Assembly (NCBI RefSeq): GCF_900107395.1
Contig: NZ_FNPW01000025.1
Location: 1 to 54,557, forward strand
DNA: 54,557 nucleotides
Origin: Pseudomonas sp. NFIX28
GTDB taxonomy: Bacteria; Pseudomonadota; Gammaproteobacteria; Pseudomonadales; Pseudomonadaceae
Direction: 5' to 3'
The notes beneath the pieces were generated by a model. That model ran no database searches and was not told the DNA's origin. It saw only the letters and a list, made by a program, of their open reading frames with translations. A program made the position numbers and the translations under genes. The first letter of the stretch is position 1. Every line of letters begins with the position of its first letter. Shown piece after piece: positions 42,879-51,880 of the stretch.

Positions 42879-43535
42879 TCAGGCCTCCTCGGCGGCGTCG
42901 CGGATGGCGGCGACGATGTTGGGATAGGCGGCGCAGCGGCACAGGTTGCCGCTCATGCGTTCGCCGATTTCCCTGTCGCTCAGGCTGACGGAATGCACCG
43001 CCACATCTTCGGTGACATGGCTCGGCCAGCCGGCGCGCACCTCCTGGAGCAGGCCGATCGCCGAGCAGATCTGCCCCGGCGTGCAGTACCCGCACTGGAA
43101 GGCGTCGCGGGCGATGAAGGCGGCCTGCATGGGGTGCAGCAGGTCGCCGTTGGCCAAGCCCTCGATGGTGGTGATTTGATCGCCCTCGTGCATCACCGCC
43201 AGGCTCAGGCAGGCGTTGATCCGGCGACCGTTCACCAGCACCGTGCAGGCGCCGCACTGGCCATGGTCGCAGCCCTTTTTCGAGCCGGTCATGCCCAACT
43301 GATGGCGCAGCGCGTCGAGCAGCGTGGTGCGCGGGTCGAGGTCCAGCAACTGGTCGCTGGCGTTGATACGCAAGGTGATCGCCCGGGACGGCAGCGGCCG
43401 GGAGCGGTTGGCTGGCGCGGGGCTGGCCTCGGGCTGGGCCAGCGCCCTGGCGCCGCCTACCCATAGCAGGCTGGCGGCGGCCCCGGCTTGCAGCAGTGCG
43501 CGGCGCGACGGGCGCGGCGGGTCCAGGTCTTCCAT
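42879..43535 (-). CDS. paoA: Aldehyde oxidoreductase 2Fe-2S subunit PaoA with Tat signal
   Basis: The 218-residue subunit begins with a twin-arginine signal (PSRRALLQAGAAASLLWVGGARALA), which carries the folded complex to the periplasm. The first 2Fe-2S site is GCDHGQCGACTVLVNG; the second comprises FQCGYCTPGQICSA and LCRCAAYPNIV. It is the first gene of the paoABC operon. The AraC-family gene lies 67 bases upstream on the same strand and could be co-transcribed. Confidence 0.92.
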   Translation of the reverse strand: MEDLDPPRPSRRALLQAGAAASLLWVGGARALAQPEASPAPANRSRPLPSRAITLRINASDQLLDLDPRTTLLDALRHQLGMTGSKKGCDHGQCGACTVLVNGRRINACLSLAVMHEGDQITTIEGLANGDLLHPMQAAFIARDAFQCGYCTPGQICSAIGLLQEVRAGWPSHVTEDVAVHSVSLSDREIGERMSGNLCRCAAYPNIVAAIRDAAEEA

Positions 43536-43602
43536 GGTGCTCTCCTGAAATGAACGGCTGCCAGCGAGTATCGCCCTGTGGGCGGCGCCGTTCTTTCAGG
43601 TA

Positions 43603-44517
43603 TCAGGACGCGTTTGTCAGGATTCTGGACGCCTGCTGGCGGTAGCTGCTCGGGGTGGTCCCGGTGACCCGCCGGAAGGTCGAGGTGAAGTGGCTCTGGC
43701 TGGAAAACCCCAGCTCCAGCGCCATGGCGCTGATCGGCATGCTGCCGGCCCGCAGCAGGCTTTCGGCGCGGCGCACCCGGCGTTCGATCACATAGGCGTA
43801 GGGCGCCATGCCGGTTTCGGCCTTGAAGTGCCGGGCGAAAGTATCGACGGGCATGCCGGCGAGCCGCGCCAGTTCGCTCAGCGAAATGCTGCCGTCGATC
43901 CGCGAGTCGATGTAGTCGCTCAAGCGCTTGCGCAACAGCGGCCCCAGGCGCCCGCTGCCGGCGCTTGCGGCATCGACCCGTCCCAGGCGCAGCCCCACCA
44001 GCGCCACCAAGTGCTCTATATAGCTGGTTTCCAGGACATGCCCGGCGGCCATCTCGGTGCTGAGCGCGGCGAGCAGCGAATGGATCACCCCGTCGCCGCT
44101 GTTGATGCGCATGGGCAGCTCGGCCAGCCGCGGGCAGCCGGGAAAATCCAGGGCGGTGTCGATCCACAGGGCGGTGTAGACCAGGTCGGCGTCGCGAAAA
44201 TAGCCCTGGCGCTCGACGCCGGCCGGCACGAAGCTGATCGAGCCGGGCCGGTCGCAGCCTTCGTAGGTGAGCGTCGAACTGCTGCGGATATGGGTCTTGG
44301 CCGTTGCCCCGCACTCCGTGAGAATCACCACGTGCTGTGGCGCCGTCCAGCTGAGCTCGGCCTCGCGACAGGCCCAGCGGCGGTGATCGATGGTTACCAG
44401 GCCATCGAACAGCGACGCCGATTGCAAGAGCGCGCCCTCCGCCCCGCGCGCGCGGATACAGCCCGCGCCCACCCGAGGTTCCAGCAACCGGTTTGCGGAT
44501 TCCCGTAACAGGGTCAT
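43603..44517 (-). CDS. AraC-family transcriptional regulator
   Basis: The start at ATG 44517 (GGAGG nine bases upstream) gives 304 residues. The first two thirds are an AraC-binding-like cupin domain with FDGLVTIDHRRWACREAEL and GSISFVPAGVERQGYF. The last ~100 residues hold two HTH motifs (ISLSELARLAGMPVDTFARHFKAETGMAPYAYVIERRVRRAESLL and PISAMALELGFSSQSHFTSTFRRVTGTTPSSYR). Its place directly before paoABC, on the same strand, makes it the likely aldehyde-responsive activator. Confidence 0.88.
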   Translation of the reverse strand: MTLLRESANRLLEPRVGAGCIRARGAEGALLQSASLFDGLVTIDHRRWACREAELSWTAPQHVVILTECGATAKTHIRSSSTLTYEGCDRPGSISFVPAGVERQGYFRDADLVYTALWIDTALDFPGCPRLAELPMRINSGDGVIHSLLAALSTEMAAGHVLETSYIEHLVALVGLRLGRVDAASAGSGRLGPLLRKRLSDYIDSRIDGSISLSELARLAGMPVDTFARHFKAETGMAPYAYVIERRVRRAESLLRAGSMPISAMALELGFSSQSHFTSTFRRVTGTTPSSYRQQASRILTNAS

Positions 44518-44676
44518 GAGCAGGCACCTCCGGATATGCAGCGAACGGCCAGCGTACTCCAACGTCCTCCTCGGTCAAGGCCGTTGCATGGTCGACGGCA
44601 GCCCCCATGGCGATGCCAATGCGGTGTCGGCGCTGGCGCCAAAGAGCCGCCGCAAGCTCCCATCACTGCCCCAGCC

Positions 44677-44740
44677 CAATGTTCCGGGCCGATGTCCTGG
44701 GCCAATGTTCCGGGCCTAATGTTCCGGGCCATGGCCCGGA
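44677..44740. repeat. Short tandem repeat and palindrome downstream of the GMC oxidoreductase gene
   Basis: Units close to (c/t)AATGTTCCGGGCC occur at 44677-44690, 44703-44716 and 44717-44730, with a degenerate gatgtcctgggcc at 44691-44703, so four ~13-base units in tandem. The last runs into the palindrome tccgggccatggcccgga (44723-44740). The array begins within 25 bases of the operon's stop codon and may act as a 3' mRNA structure; no T-run follows on the minus strand. Confidence 0.7.
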
Positions 44741-44762
44741 GCATTTTTGCCCCGCGGGTCAT

Positions 44763-46451
44763 TCAGACCCTGACATTGCGTCCCGGCAGCGAGGTGCGTT
44801 GGCTGGTTTCCCAATCCTGGACCAGCCCGACAGGGGCATCGGATGCGGGCAGCGGGCTGCGTCCGCGCACCAGGTCCGAAGCCCGCTCGGCAAGCATGAT
44901 GGTCGGGGCATTGAGATTGCCGTTGGGCTCGGTTGGGAACACCGACGAGTCGATCACCCGCAAGCCCTCGATGCCACGCACACGCAACTCGGAATCGACC
45001 ACCGCCCCATCGTCCTCGCCCATGCGGCACGACCCGCAGGGGTGGTAGGTGCTCTCCAGGTTCTCGCGCACGAAGGCGTCGATTTCCTCATCGCTGTTCA
45101 CCTGGGGCCCGGGGGCGATCTCACCGTCGCGGAAGCGGTCCATCGCCGGCTGACCGATGATTTCCCGGGTCAGGCGGATACAACGCCGGAAACCTTCGCG
45201 GTCCTGTTCGCTCTGCAGATAGTTGAATTGGATCTGCGGATGCTCGTAGGGGTCGGCGGAACGGATCCGCACATACCCTCGGCTCTTGGGTTTGTTCGGC
45301 CCGGTGAGCACCATGAAGCCATGCCCCTTGATCGGCTTGTTGCCGTCGTAACGCATGGCCGCAGGCAGGAAGTGGAACTGGATATCCGGCCAGCGCAGGC
45401 CCTTGTCGGAGCGAATGAAACCACCGGCCTCGAAATGGTTGGTGGCGCCAAGGCCGTCCTTGAACAACAACCAGCGCAGGCCGATCAGCAGCTTGCTCAA
45501 AGGATCCATCTTGCTGTTGAGCGTGACCGGCTCCTTGCAACCGAACTGGATATAGACCTCGGCGTGATCCTGCAGATTCTCCCCGACCCCCGGCAGGTCG
45601 TGCCGGACCTCGACCCCTGCCTTGCGCAGCACCTGTGCCGGCCCGATACCGGACCGTTGCAGCAGGTGCGGCGAACCGATCGGCCCGGCCGACACCAGGA
45701 TTTCCCGCGTGCAATAAACCTCATGGGTCTGGCCGTCGCGGTCATAGGCGATGCCCACCGCGCGCTTGCCGTCGAAGATGATCCGGCGCGTCATCGCCTT
45801 GGTGATGACGGTCAGGTTCGGCCGCCCCATGGCCGGCCGCAGGTAGGCATTGGCCGTGGAACAACGCACGCCGTTTTTCACCGTCATGTGCATGGCGCCA
45901 AAACCTTCCTGCATGAAGCCGTTGCAGTCCTCGGTCTTGATGTAGCCCGCTTCGGCGCCGGCTTCGATCCAGGCGCCATACAGCGGGTTTTTCATGTGGT
46001 TGCCGTTGGTGGTGTGCAAGGGCCCGGCCTGGCCGCGGTAGCTATCGCCACCCGCTTCGTAGCTTTCCGCGCGCTTGAAGTACGGCAAGCAATTGCGATA
46101 GCCCCAGCCACGCGCGCCCAGCTCCTCCCATTCGTCGAAGTCATAGGCGTGGCCCCGGATATAGACCAGGCCGTTGATCGACGATGAGCCTCCCAGCACC
46201 TTGCCGCGCGGGCAGTGGATACGCCGCCCGTTGAGGTAAGGCTCGGGTTCGGTTTCATAGCGCCAGTTGTACTTCTTGGTGTTCATCGGAATCGAAAACG
46301 CACTGGGCATCTGGATCAACACACTGCGGTCGCTGCCGCCGAACTCCAGGACCAGCACGGAGACAGTGCTGTCTTCGCTCAGCCGGTTGGCCAGTACACA
46401 GCCTGCCGAGCCTGCGCCGATGATTATGTAGTCGTATTTCTGCATGTCCAT
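44763..46451 (-). CDS. GMC-family oxidoreductase (choline dehydrogenase-like)
   Basis: The ATG at 46451 has GGGAG six bases upstream, giving 562 residues. The FAD motif is YIIIGAGSAGCVLANRLSEDS, with LVLEFGG; the GMC signature is GGSSSINGLVYIRGHAYDFDEW. The catalytic His is in STYHPCGSCRMGEDDGA and the closing motif in IDSSVFPTEPNGNLNAPTIMLAER. It would oxidise a primary alcohol to an aldehyde. It resembles BetA, but no betB/betI or choline genes are nearby. As last gene of an operon with an aldehyde dehydrogenase, an NCS1 permease and a ureohydrolase, it probably starts breakdown of an alcohol carrying a guanidino or related group. Confidence 0.87.
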   Translation of the reverse strand: MDMQKYDYIIIGAGSAGCVLANRLSEDSTVSVLVLEFGGSDRSVLIQMPSAFSIPMNTKKYNWRYETEPEPYLNGRRIHCPRGKVLGGSSSINGLVYIRGHAYDFDEWEELGARGWGYRNCLPYFKRAESYEAGGDSYRGQAGPLHTTNGNHMKNPLYGAWIEAGAEAGYIKTEDCNGFMQEGFGAMHMTVKNGVRCSTANAYLRPAMGRPNLTVITKAMTRRIIFDGKRAVGIAYDRDGQTHEVYCTREILVSAGPIGSPHLLQRSGIGPAQVLRKAGVEVRHDLPGVGENLQDHAEVYIQFGCKEPVTLNSKMDPLSKLLIGLRWLLFKDGLGATNHFEAGGFIRSDKGLRWPDIQFHFLPAAMRYDGNKPIKGHGFMVLTGPNKPKSRGYVRIRSADPYEHPQIQFNYLQSEQDREGFRRCIRLTREIIGQPAMDRFRDGEIAPGPQVNSDEEIDAFVRENLESTYHPCGSCRMGEDDGAVVDSELRVRGIEGLRVIDSSVFPTEPNGNLNAPTIMLAERASDLVRGRSPLPASDAPVGLVQDWETSQRTSLPGRNVRV

Positions 46452-46482
46452 GGTCATCTCCCGACCTCTATTCGTTGAGCGC

Positions 46483-48003
46483 TTACTTGTCGCCGGTGGT
46501 GCATTGCGGCGACGTTCTTTCAATATGCTGGATGACCACTTCTTCGCGATTGAGGTCGATCGAACGGCTGAGCCAGTAGTACGCCAGCCCGGACACGATC
46601 AACCCGACGAGCCAGGCGACGTCGATGCTGCCCAGCGCCTTGGCGAGCGGGCCGACATAGACTTCGCGCTGCTCGACACCGTCGTAGATGTAGAAGAACG
46701 GGATCATCGAAAGAAAACCGATCACATACGCCGCGATGCCACGCAGGCCCCAGTTGCCATAGATGTTGCCGTGGGGCATGAAGAAGTGCGGGATGGCGTA
46801 GCGGCCCTTGCGCACAAAGAAATAGTCGGTGAGGTTGACCGAGGTCCAGGGCACCAGGAAGTACAGCATCACCACCAGGTAGATACCCAGCACCGACAGG
46901 CCCTTGCCACTGCTCTGGATGCTCAGGGCTACCCCCAGTTGCAGCAGGATCACGAAGCCGATGGCCAGGATCCGCGCCTTGCGGGTCGGCTCGATGTGCC
47001 TGATGGAGTCGACGCAGGTCAGGGTGGTCAGCTTGGCGCTGTAGATGTTCATGGCGATCACCGGCAGAAACGCCAGGATGGTGATCACCACCACCGCCGT
47101 TCCCATCAGCGGCGATACGGTGTTGCCCACTTGCCCGAGGGCCACCAGTACATCGGTGGACTTCAGGTGATCGGCCAGCCAGCCGCCCACCGAGATCATC
47201 CAGGCCCCGGACAGCGAGGCACCGAGAAATACCACGGCGATCAGTTTGCCGCTGGAGGTGTTTTTCGGCAGGTAGCGAGAATAGTCGGATACATATGGGG
47301 CATAGGCGATGTTGTAGCTGGCCGCTGCCGCGAACTGGGCGATGAATCCGGTCCAGTTGAAGCCCAGGGGTGCTGGCGCCGTCTCTCCGGCCACGAGCAC
47401 TGGCAACGGCGCATCGGGCACCCAGCCCATCAGCACGGCCAGGGTTACCAGGCCATACAGTGGAATCGACAGGAACAGCGCCCATTTGAAACTGCGATGC
47501 ATCCAGTCATGACCGAGAATGGCCAGGACTGCCGCCGGTATCGTGACCGCCACGGCAACCACCGCGGGGTTGAAGCCGAAGAGCGTGTGCAGCCCCTGCA
47601 TCATCAACACCAGGTTGACGATATTGAAGCCGGCGAACACGAACAGCGTTGCCAACAGCACGAGGATGACCCCGCGATAGCCGAACTGCGCACGCGATTG
47701 AATCATCTGCGGCAGCCCCAGGTGCGGCCCCTGCGAGCCATGGAAGGCCATGAACAAGGTGCCGAACATGATGCCCAGCGTGCCGGCCAGGGTGGTCCAC
47801 AGCGCTGTCAGCCCGACGCTGGGACCGACGAAGCCGATGGTCATGGTGAAGAAGGTGAAGTTGCCGAGGAACCAGAACGGCCCCTGGCTCGCCAATTTGT
47901 CGGTACGTTCGTTTTCTGGAATGAAGTCGATCGAATGCCCTTCGATGACCGGCTGATCATCGCGGATGGACAGGCTCGGGGCAGGCTTGGCGTCAATGTT
48001 CAT
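46483..48003 (-). CDS. NCS1-family permease (purine/cytosine/allantoin type)
   Basis: This 506-residue inner-membrane transporter has about 12 helices. The opening (IEGHSIDFIPENERTDKLASQGPFWFLGNFTFFTMTIGFVG) and the LPQMIQSRAQFGYRG segment after helix 2 are NCS1 signatures; AASYNIAYAPYVSDYSRYLP in the middle belongs to the substrate and sodium region. NCS1 proteins import nitrogenous bases and related small N-compounds with Na+ or H+. Context suggests the operon's guanidino or amine substrate. 127 bases with no visible element separate it from the dehydrogenase gene. Confidence 0.9.
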   Translation of the reverse strand: MNIDAKPAPSLSIRDDQPVIEGHSIDFIPENERTDKLASQGPFWFLGNFTFFTMTIGFVGPSVGLTALWTTLAGTLGIMFGTLFMAFHGSQGPHLGLPQMIQSRAQFGYRGVILVLLATLFVFAGFNIVNLVLMMQGLHTLFGFNPAVVAVAVTIPAAVLAILGHDWMHRSFKWALFLSIPLYGLVTLAVLMGWVPDAPLPVLVAGETAPAPLGFNWTGFIAQFAAAASYNIAYAPYVSDYSRYLPKNTSSGKLIAVVFLGASLSGAWMISVGGWLADHLKSTDVLVALGQVGNTVSPLMGTAVVVITILAFLPVIAMNIYSAKLTTLTCVDSIRHIEPTRKARILAIGFVILLQLGVALSIQSSGKGLSVLGIYLVVMLYFLVPWTSVNLTDYFFVRKGRYAIPHFFMPHGNIYGNWGLRGIAAYVIGFLSMIPFFYIYDGVEQREVYVGPLAKALGSIDVAWLVGLIVSGLAYYWLSRSIDLNREEVVIQHIERTSPQCTTGDK

Positions 48004-48130
48004 GATGGTCTCTTATTGTTGGAAGATCATGACGGGATAACTGCGTTGTTTTGGGTGAACGACGCCCGGGTGCCTCCTTGCCGTTCCCAATCCGTGCTGG
48101 CGCCTCCCGGCGCCAGGTTGCTTTGAGCCT

Positions 48131-49639
48131 CTAGGGCAGCGTGATCCAGACTGCCTTGGTCTCCAACAGATAATCGAGCTGTTCCGGCCCCAGGTCCTTG
48201 CCGAAACCTGATTGCTTGTAGCCGCCGAACGGCATCGAAGGATCCAGGGTGCCATGGGCATTGACGTATACCGAGCCGGCACGCAGGCGCGGTATCAGGC
48301 TGTGCACCCGTCCAAGGTCGTTGGAATAGAGTGCCGCCGCCAGCCCGTAGGGCGAGTCGTTGGCCAGGGCCAGCGCCTGTTCTTCATCGTCGAACGGCGC
48401 GGTCACCAGCACCGGGCCGAAGATCTCCTCCTGGACGATACGCATGTCGTTGCGGCAATGCGCAAAGATGGTCGGCTCGACGAAGTAGCCCGGGCCGGCG
48501 ACGGGCTGGCCGCCGTAGACCAGTTCGGCGCCCTCCTGCTTGCCGGTTTCGATGTAGTCGGTCACGCGCTGCTTTTGCAACGCCGACACCAGCGGGCTGA
48601 TGAAGCAGTCCGGATCCAGGCCCGGCGCTATCTTCAACGTCCGTGTATAGGCGATCAGCTCTCGCAGGAACTCGTCGTACACGCTGCGATGAATATAGGC
48701 CCGGGTGCCGGCATCGCAGACCTGGCCGGAGTTGAAGAACACCCCGTTGGCAATGGCCTGGGCAGCCGCTGGAAGGTCGGCGTCGGCAAGGACGATTACC
48801 GGTGATTTTCCTCCGAGTTCCAGGGTTAGTCGCTTCATTTCGTCCAATGCCGCACGGCCGACGGTACGGCCAACCGGAGTCGAGCCGGTGAAGGTCAGCT
48901 TGTCGATGCCGGGATGGGTGGCCATGGCCGCGCCGACCACGCTGCCGCGACCGGTGACGATGTTGATCACCCCGTCCGGAATGCCCGCTTCCTGCACCAG
49001 CTCGGCAAACCGCAAGGCCGACAGCGAGGTCAGTTCCGCCGGCTTGACCACCACGGTGCAACCGGTCGCCAGGGCGGCGCCGAGCTTCCAGGCCATGGTC
49101 TGCAACGGGAAGTTCCAGGGCACGATAGCGCCGACCACCCCCACCGCTTCCTTGCGGGTATAGGCCAGGTAGTTGCCTGGCAGCGAGGGTTCGACTGTGC
49201 GCCCGTGCAGCTTGGTGGCCCAGCCGGCGAAATAGCGCAGGGTATCGACCGTGCCCTGGATATCGACATCCCGGGCAAAGGCTGCCGACTTGCCCATGTC
49301 GATCGATTCGATTTCGGCCAGCTCGACGGCGTTCTGCTCGATCAGGTCGGCCAGGCACTGGATCATCCGCTCGCGCTCGGCCGGTTTCGCCTGGCGCCAG
49401 GCGCCGCCGTCAAACTGGGCGCGGGCGGCTTGCACGGCGCGATCCAGGTCCGCGGTGGTGCCTACGGGCACTTGAGTGAGCACGCCCTCGGTCGAGGGTT
49501 CGATGACATCGCAGGTCTGCCCGTCGCTGGCCGCGACCCAGGCGCCGGCGATGAACATCTTCTGCTGCTTGCCGAGAAAGCGCTGGGTGGCTTCGCTGAC
49601 ACCGAATTTCTGCAGGTATTGCTTGACGATCGTGTCCAT
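48131..49639 (-). CDS. NAD(P)+-dependent aldehyde dehydrogenase
   Basis: The 502-residue ALDH carries VGVVGAIVPWNFPLQTMAWKLGAALATGCTVVVKPAE (cofactor region), LTLELGGKSPVIVLADADL with the general-base Glu, and FFNSGQVCDAGTRAYIHRSVYDEF with the nucleophilic Cys. Length is standard. It is closest in feel to betaine-aldehyde, gamma-glutamyl-gamma-aminobutyraldehyde or phenylacetaldehyde dehydrogenases. In this operon it should oxidise the aldehyde made by the GMC enzyme to the acid handled by the ureohydrolase. An AGAGAG site lies seven bases before the ATG. Confidence 0.9.
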   Translation of the reverse strand: MDTIVKQYLQKFGVSEATQRFLGKQQKMFIAGAWVAASDGQTCDVIEPSTEGVLTQVPVGTTADLDRAVQAARAQFDGGAWRQAKPAERERMIQCLADLIEQNAVELAEIESIDMGKSAAFARDVDIQGTVDTLRYFAGWATKLHGRTVEPSLPGNYLAYTRKEAVGVVGAIVPWNFPLQTMAWKLGAALATGCTVVVKPAELTSLSALRFAELVQEAGIPDGVINIVTGRGSVVGAAMATHPGIDKLTFTGSTPVGRTVGRAALDEMKRLTLELGGKSPVIVLADADLPAAAQAIANGVFFNSGQVCDAGTRAYIHRSVYDEFLRELIAYTRTLKIAPGLDPDCFISPLVSALQKQRVTDYIETGKQEGAELVYGGQPVAGPGYFVEPTIFAHCRNDMRIVQEEIFGPVLVTAPFDDEEQALALANDSPYGLAAALYSNDLGRVHSLIPRLRAGSVYVNAHGTLDPSMPFGGYKQSGFGKDLGPEQLDYLLETKAVWITLP

Positions 49640-49710
49640 TTTTATTCTCTCTGCCCGGCGCTCAGGTCACGCCGGGGCATTGTGGTTCGATGATCGATTC
49701 CTGGCCTTGA

Positions 49711-50709
49711 TCAGGCCGGGGTGGCTCGGCTTGCGGCCTGGCGCGCCTGGGCCCGCTCGTGAAAGATGAAGCCGATGCTGTTGAGCAACAGCTGGGCGGC
49801 GAGAATCGAGGTCATGCCGGTCGGGTCATAGACGGGTGCGACCTCCACCAGATCCATGCCGACGATGTTGCCCTGGCTGCGCTTGGCCAGGGCCTGGATG
49901 ATTTCCAGCACTTCGTAGTAGAGAAAGCCACCGTGGCTCGGGGTGCCCGTGCCCGGGGCGATGGACGGGTCGAAACCGTCGATGTCGATGGTGATGTAGT
50001 AGTCGACATCCTGCGGGATCAACGCCAGCACGCCATCGACGCCGAGGCGGCGGACATCGCGCACCGAAAGGATCTTCGAGCCGGCCTCGTGGGCCGCTTC
50101 GTAGTCATCGCGGTTGGACGACGAGACGTTGCGGATGCCCATTTGGGTCATGCCGACGATGTGGTTCATTTCCGAGGCGCGACGCAGCGGGTTGCCATGG
50201 CCATAGCGCACGCCGTGACGCTCGTCGACGAAATCCAGGTGCGCGTCGAAGTGGATGATATGGATCGGGCCGCGCCCCTCGAACGCCTTGATCACCGGAG
50301 CATGCACCGAGTGATCGCCGCCAAGCACCACCGGCATCACCCCGGCGTCGAGAATCTTGCGTACCGCATATTCGGTGTTGGCGTTACTGGTCGCCATGTC
50401 GGTATGCACGATATCGGCATCGCCGACATCCACCATGCGCACGTCGGCCGCGGTCAGGTACATGACGTCATCTTCGTGGTCGTAGGCGCCGGCGTGGCCG
50501 AAGGCGAACAGGGTCGATGCCTCGCGGATCCCGCGCGGTCCGAAACGTGCGCCGGAGCGCCATTGGGTGCCCATGTCGTTCGGCACGCCAAGGACCGCCA
50601 CATCGGCGTCCAGCGCATCCCAATCGGTGCACACCGGGGATTTGCCAAAGGTGCAGTGCCCCACGAATGGCAGGTTCAGGCGACCGGATTCATAACCATT
50701 GTTCGACAT
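49711..50709 (-). CDS. Arginase/agmatinase-family ureohydrolase (guanidino-acid hydrolase-like)
   Basis: The start at ATG 50709 gives 332 residues. The binuclear metal ligands are His133 (LGGDHSVHAP), Asp155, His157 and Asp159 (HFDAHLDF), and Asp242 and Asp244 (ITIDIDGFDPS). The RSGARFGPRGIREAS block near residue 51 is the agmatinase signature. Such enzymes release urea from agmatine, 4-guanidinobutyrate, 3-guanidinopropionate or guanidine. A LysR gene is divergent from it, like gbuR-gbuA of P. aeruginosa, so a guanidino acid is the likely substrate. It is the first gene of a four-gene operon. Confidence 0.88.
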   Translation of the reverse strand: MSNNGYESGRLNLPFVGHCTFGKSPVCTDWDALDADVAVLGVPNDMGTQWRSGARFGPRGIREASTLFAFGHAGAYDHEDDVMYLTAADVRMVDVGDADIVHTDMATSNANTEYAVRKILDAGVMPVVLGGDHSVHAPVIKAFEGRGPIHIIHFDAHLDFVDERHGVRYGHGNPLRRASEMNHIVGMTQMGIRNVSSSNRDDYEAAHEAGSKILSVRDVRRLGVDGVLALIPQDVDYYITIDIDGFDPSIAPGTGTPSHGGFLYYEVLEIIQALAKRSQGNIVGMDLVEVAPVYDPTGMTSILAAQLLLNSIGFIFHERAQARQAASRATPA

Positions 50710-50861
50710 TTCAAGCCTCTCCACTTCTTGTTATAGGCCAGGCGGACTGCAAGGCGACCGCCGCTGGAGGTGACTATGGGCGCAGGTTTTCGTGGAAAAA
50801 ATGCTAAACATCAGATACTCATATCGGCATTGCCGATGCATCCACAGGCGGGAGATCCCAG

Positions 50862-51776
50862 GTGATTCAACTGCACGATGTCGACCTGAAATTGCTCAGG
50901 GTCTTTGCCACCATTGTCCGCTGCGGCGGGTTTTCCGCTGCGCAGGCAGCGCTGAATGCCGGCCAGTCGACCATCAGCGAACAGATGACCCACCTGGAGA
51001 CCCGCCTCGGGGTCAAACTCTGCCAGCGCGGGCGCAGCGGCTTTCGCCTGACCGAGCAAGGCGTGGCGATCCATGAGGCAACCCAGCGCCTGCTTTCGGC
51101 GGTGGAGAACTTCTGCATGGACGCCGATGTGCTCAAACAGCACATCAGCGGCAAGCTCAACCTGGGGATCATCGACACCACAATCAGCGATCCCGACTCA
51201 CCGATCCCGCGAACCACCCAGCGCTTCGTGTCCAGGGGACACGACGTACACCTGAACGTATATGTCGGCACCCCTGCCGAACTGGAAGAACGGGTCCTCG
51301 ACGGCCGGCTGCACCTGGCCATCGGGCACTTCCCCATCCATGTGCCAGGCCTGCTGCACACCCCGCTCTACGAAGAGGCGCTGGGATTGTATTGCGGGCG
51401 GCGCCATCCGCTGTACGGCAACAAGGCCGAAGGTGACGAGCTGCTCAATGAGGTCGCCACGAGCCGAATTGTCGTCAGGGGCTACATGCAGCAGTACGAC
51501 CTGGAGCACCTGGGGGTCAGCAAGGCCGCGGCAACCGTGGACAACATCGAGGCCCTGGCCATCCTGCTGATCTCCGGGGCCTACCTGGGCTTCCTGCCGA
51601 TGCACTTCGCCGCGCAGTGGATCAAGACCGGCGAAATGCACCAGCTGGCCCCCGTCAGCCTGCAATTGATGTCGCCCTTCGACGTGATCACCCGCCGTGG
51701 CACTGCCCCGCCACCGATACTCCAGGCCTTCCTCGAAGACCTGGCAGCCTGTTCGCGCAAGGCGGGCAACGGCTAG
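50862..51776 (+). CDS. LysR-family regulator divergent from the ureohydrolase operon
   Basis: The gene starts with GTG at 50862 (GGGAG eight bases upstream) and encodes 304 residues. The N-terminal HTH is VDLKLLRVFATIVRCGGFSAAQAALNAGQSTISEQMTHLETRLGVKLCQRGRSGFRLTEQG. The effector-binding domain has the usual two lobes (GKLNLGIIDTTISD and VDNIEALAILLISGAYLGFLPMHFA). It shares a 152-base intergenic region with the ureohydrolase gene and should control that operon, with the imported compound or its acid as inducer. Confidence 0.9.
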   Translation: MIQLHDVDLKLLRVFATIVRCGGFSAAQAALNAGQSTISEQMTHLETRLGVKLCQRGRSGFRLTEQGVAIHEATQRLLSAVENFCMDADVLKQHISGKLNLGIIDTTISDPDSPIPRTTQRFVSRGHDVHLNVYVGTPAELEERVLDGRLHLAIGHFPIHVPGLLHTPLYEEALGLYCGRRHPLYGNKAEGDELLNEVATSRIVVRGYMQQYDLEHLGVSKAAATVDNIEALAILLISGAYLGFLPMHFAAQWIKTGEMHQLAPVSLQLMSPFDVITRRGTAPPPILQAFLEDLAACSRKAGNG

Positions 51777-51880
51777 GCAGCACTCTCGGGCAATCACGGA
51801 CACCGCCCCCTCGCCAGCCCCGGACAGAGCCCGGCATACTCATTGCCCCGGCACCCCATTCGCCCCTTTGCAGGCCAGCC

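Noticed and set aside
44763..46451. Naming the GMC oxidoreductase betA
   Set aside because: The motifs are generic to the GMC family, and the neighbours are not the bet genes.
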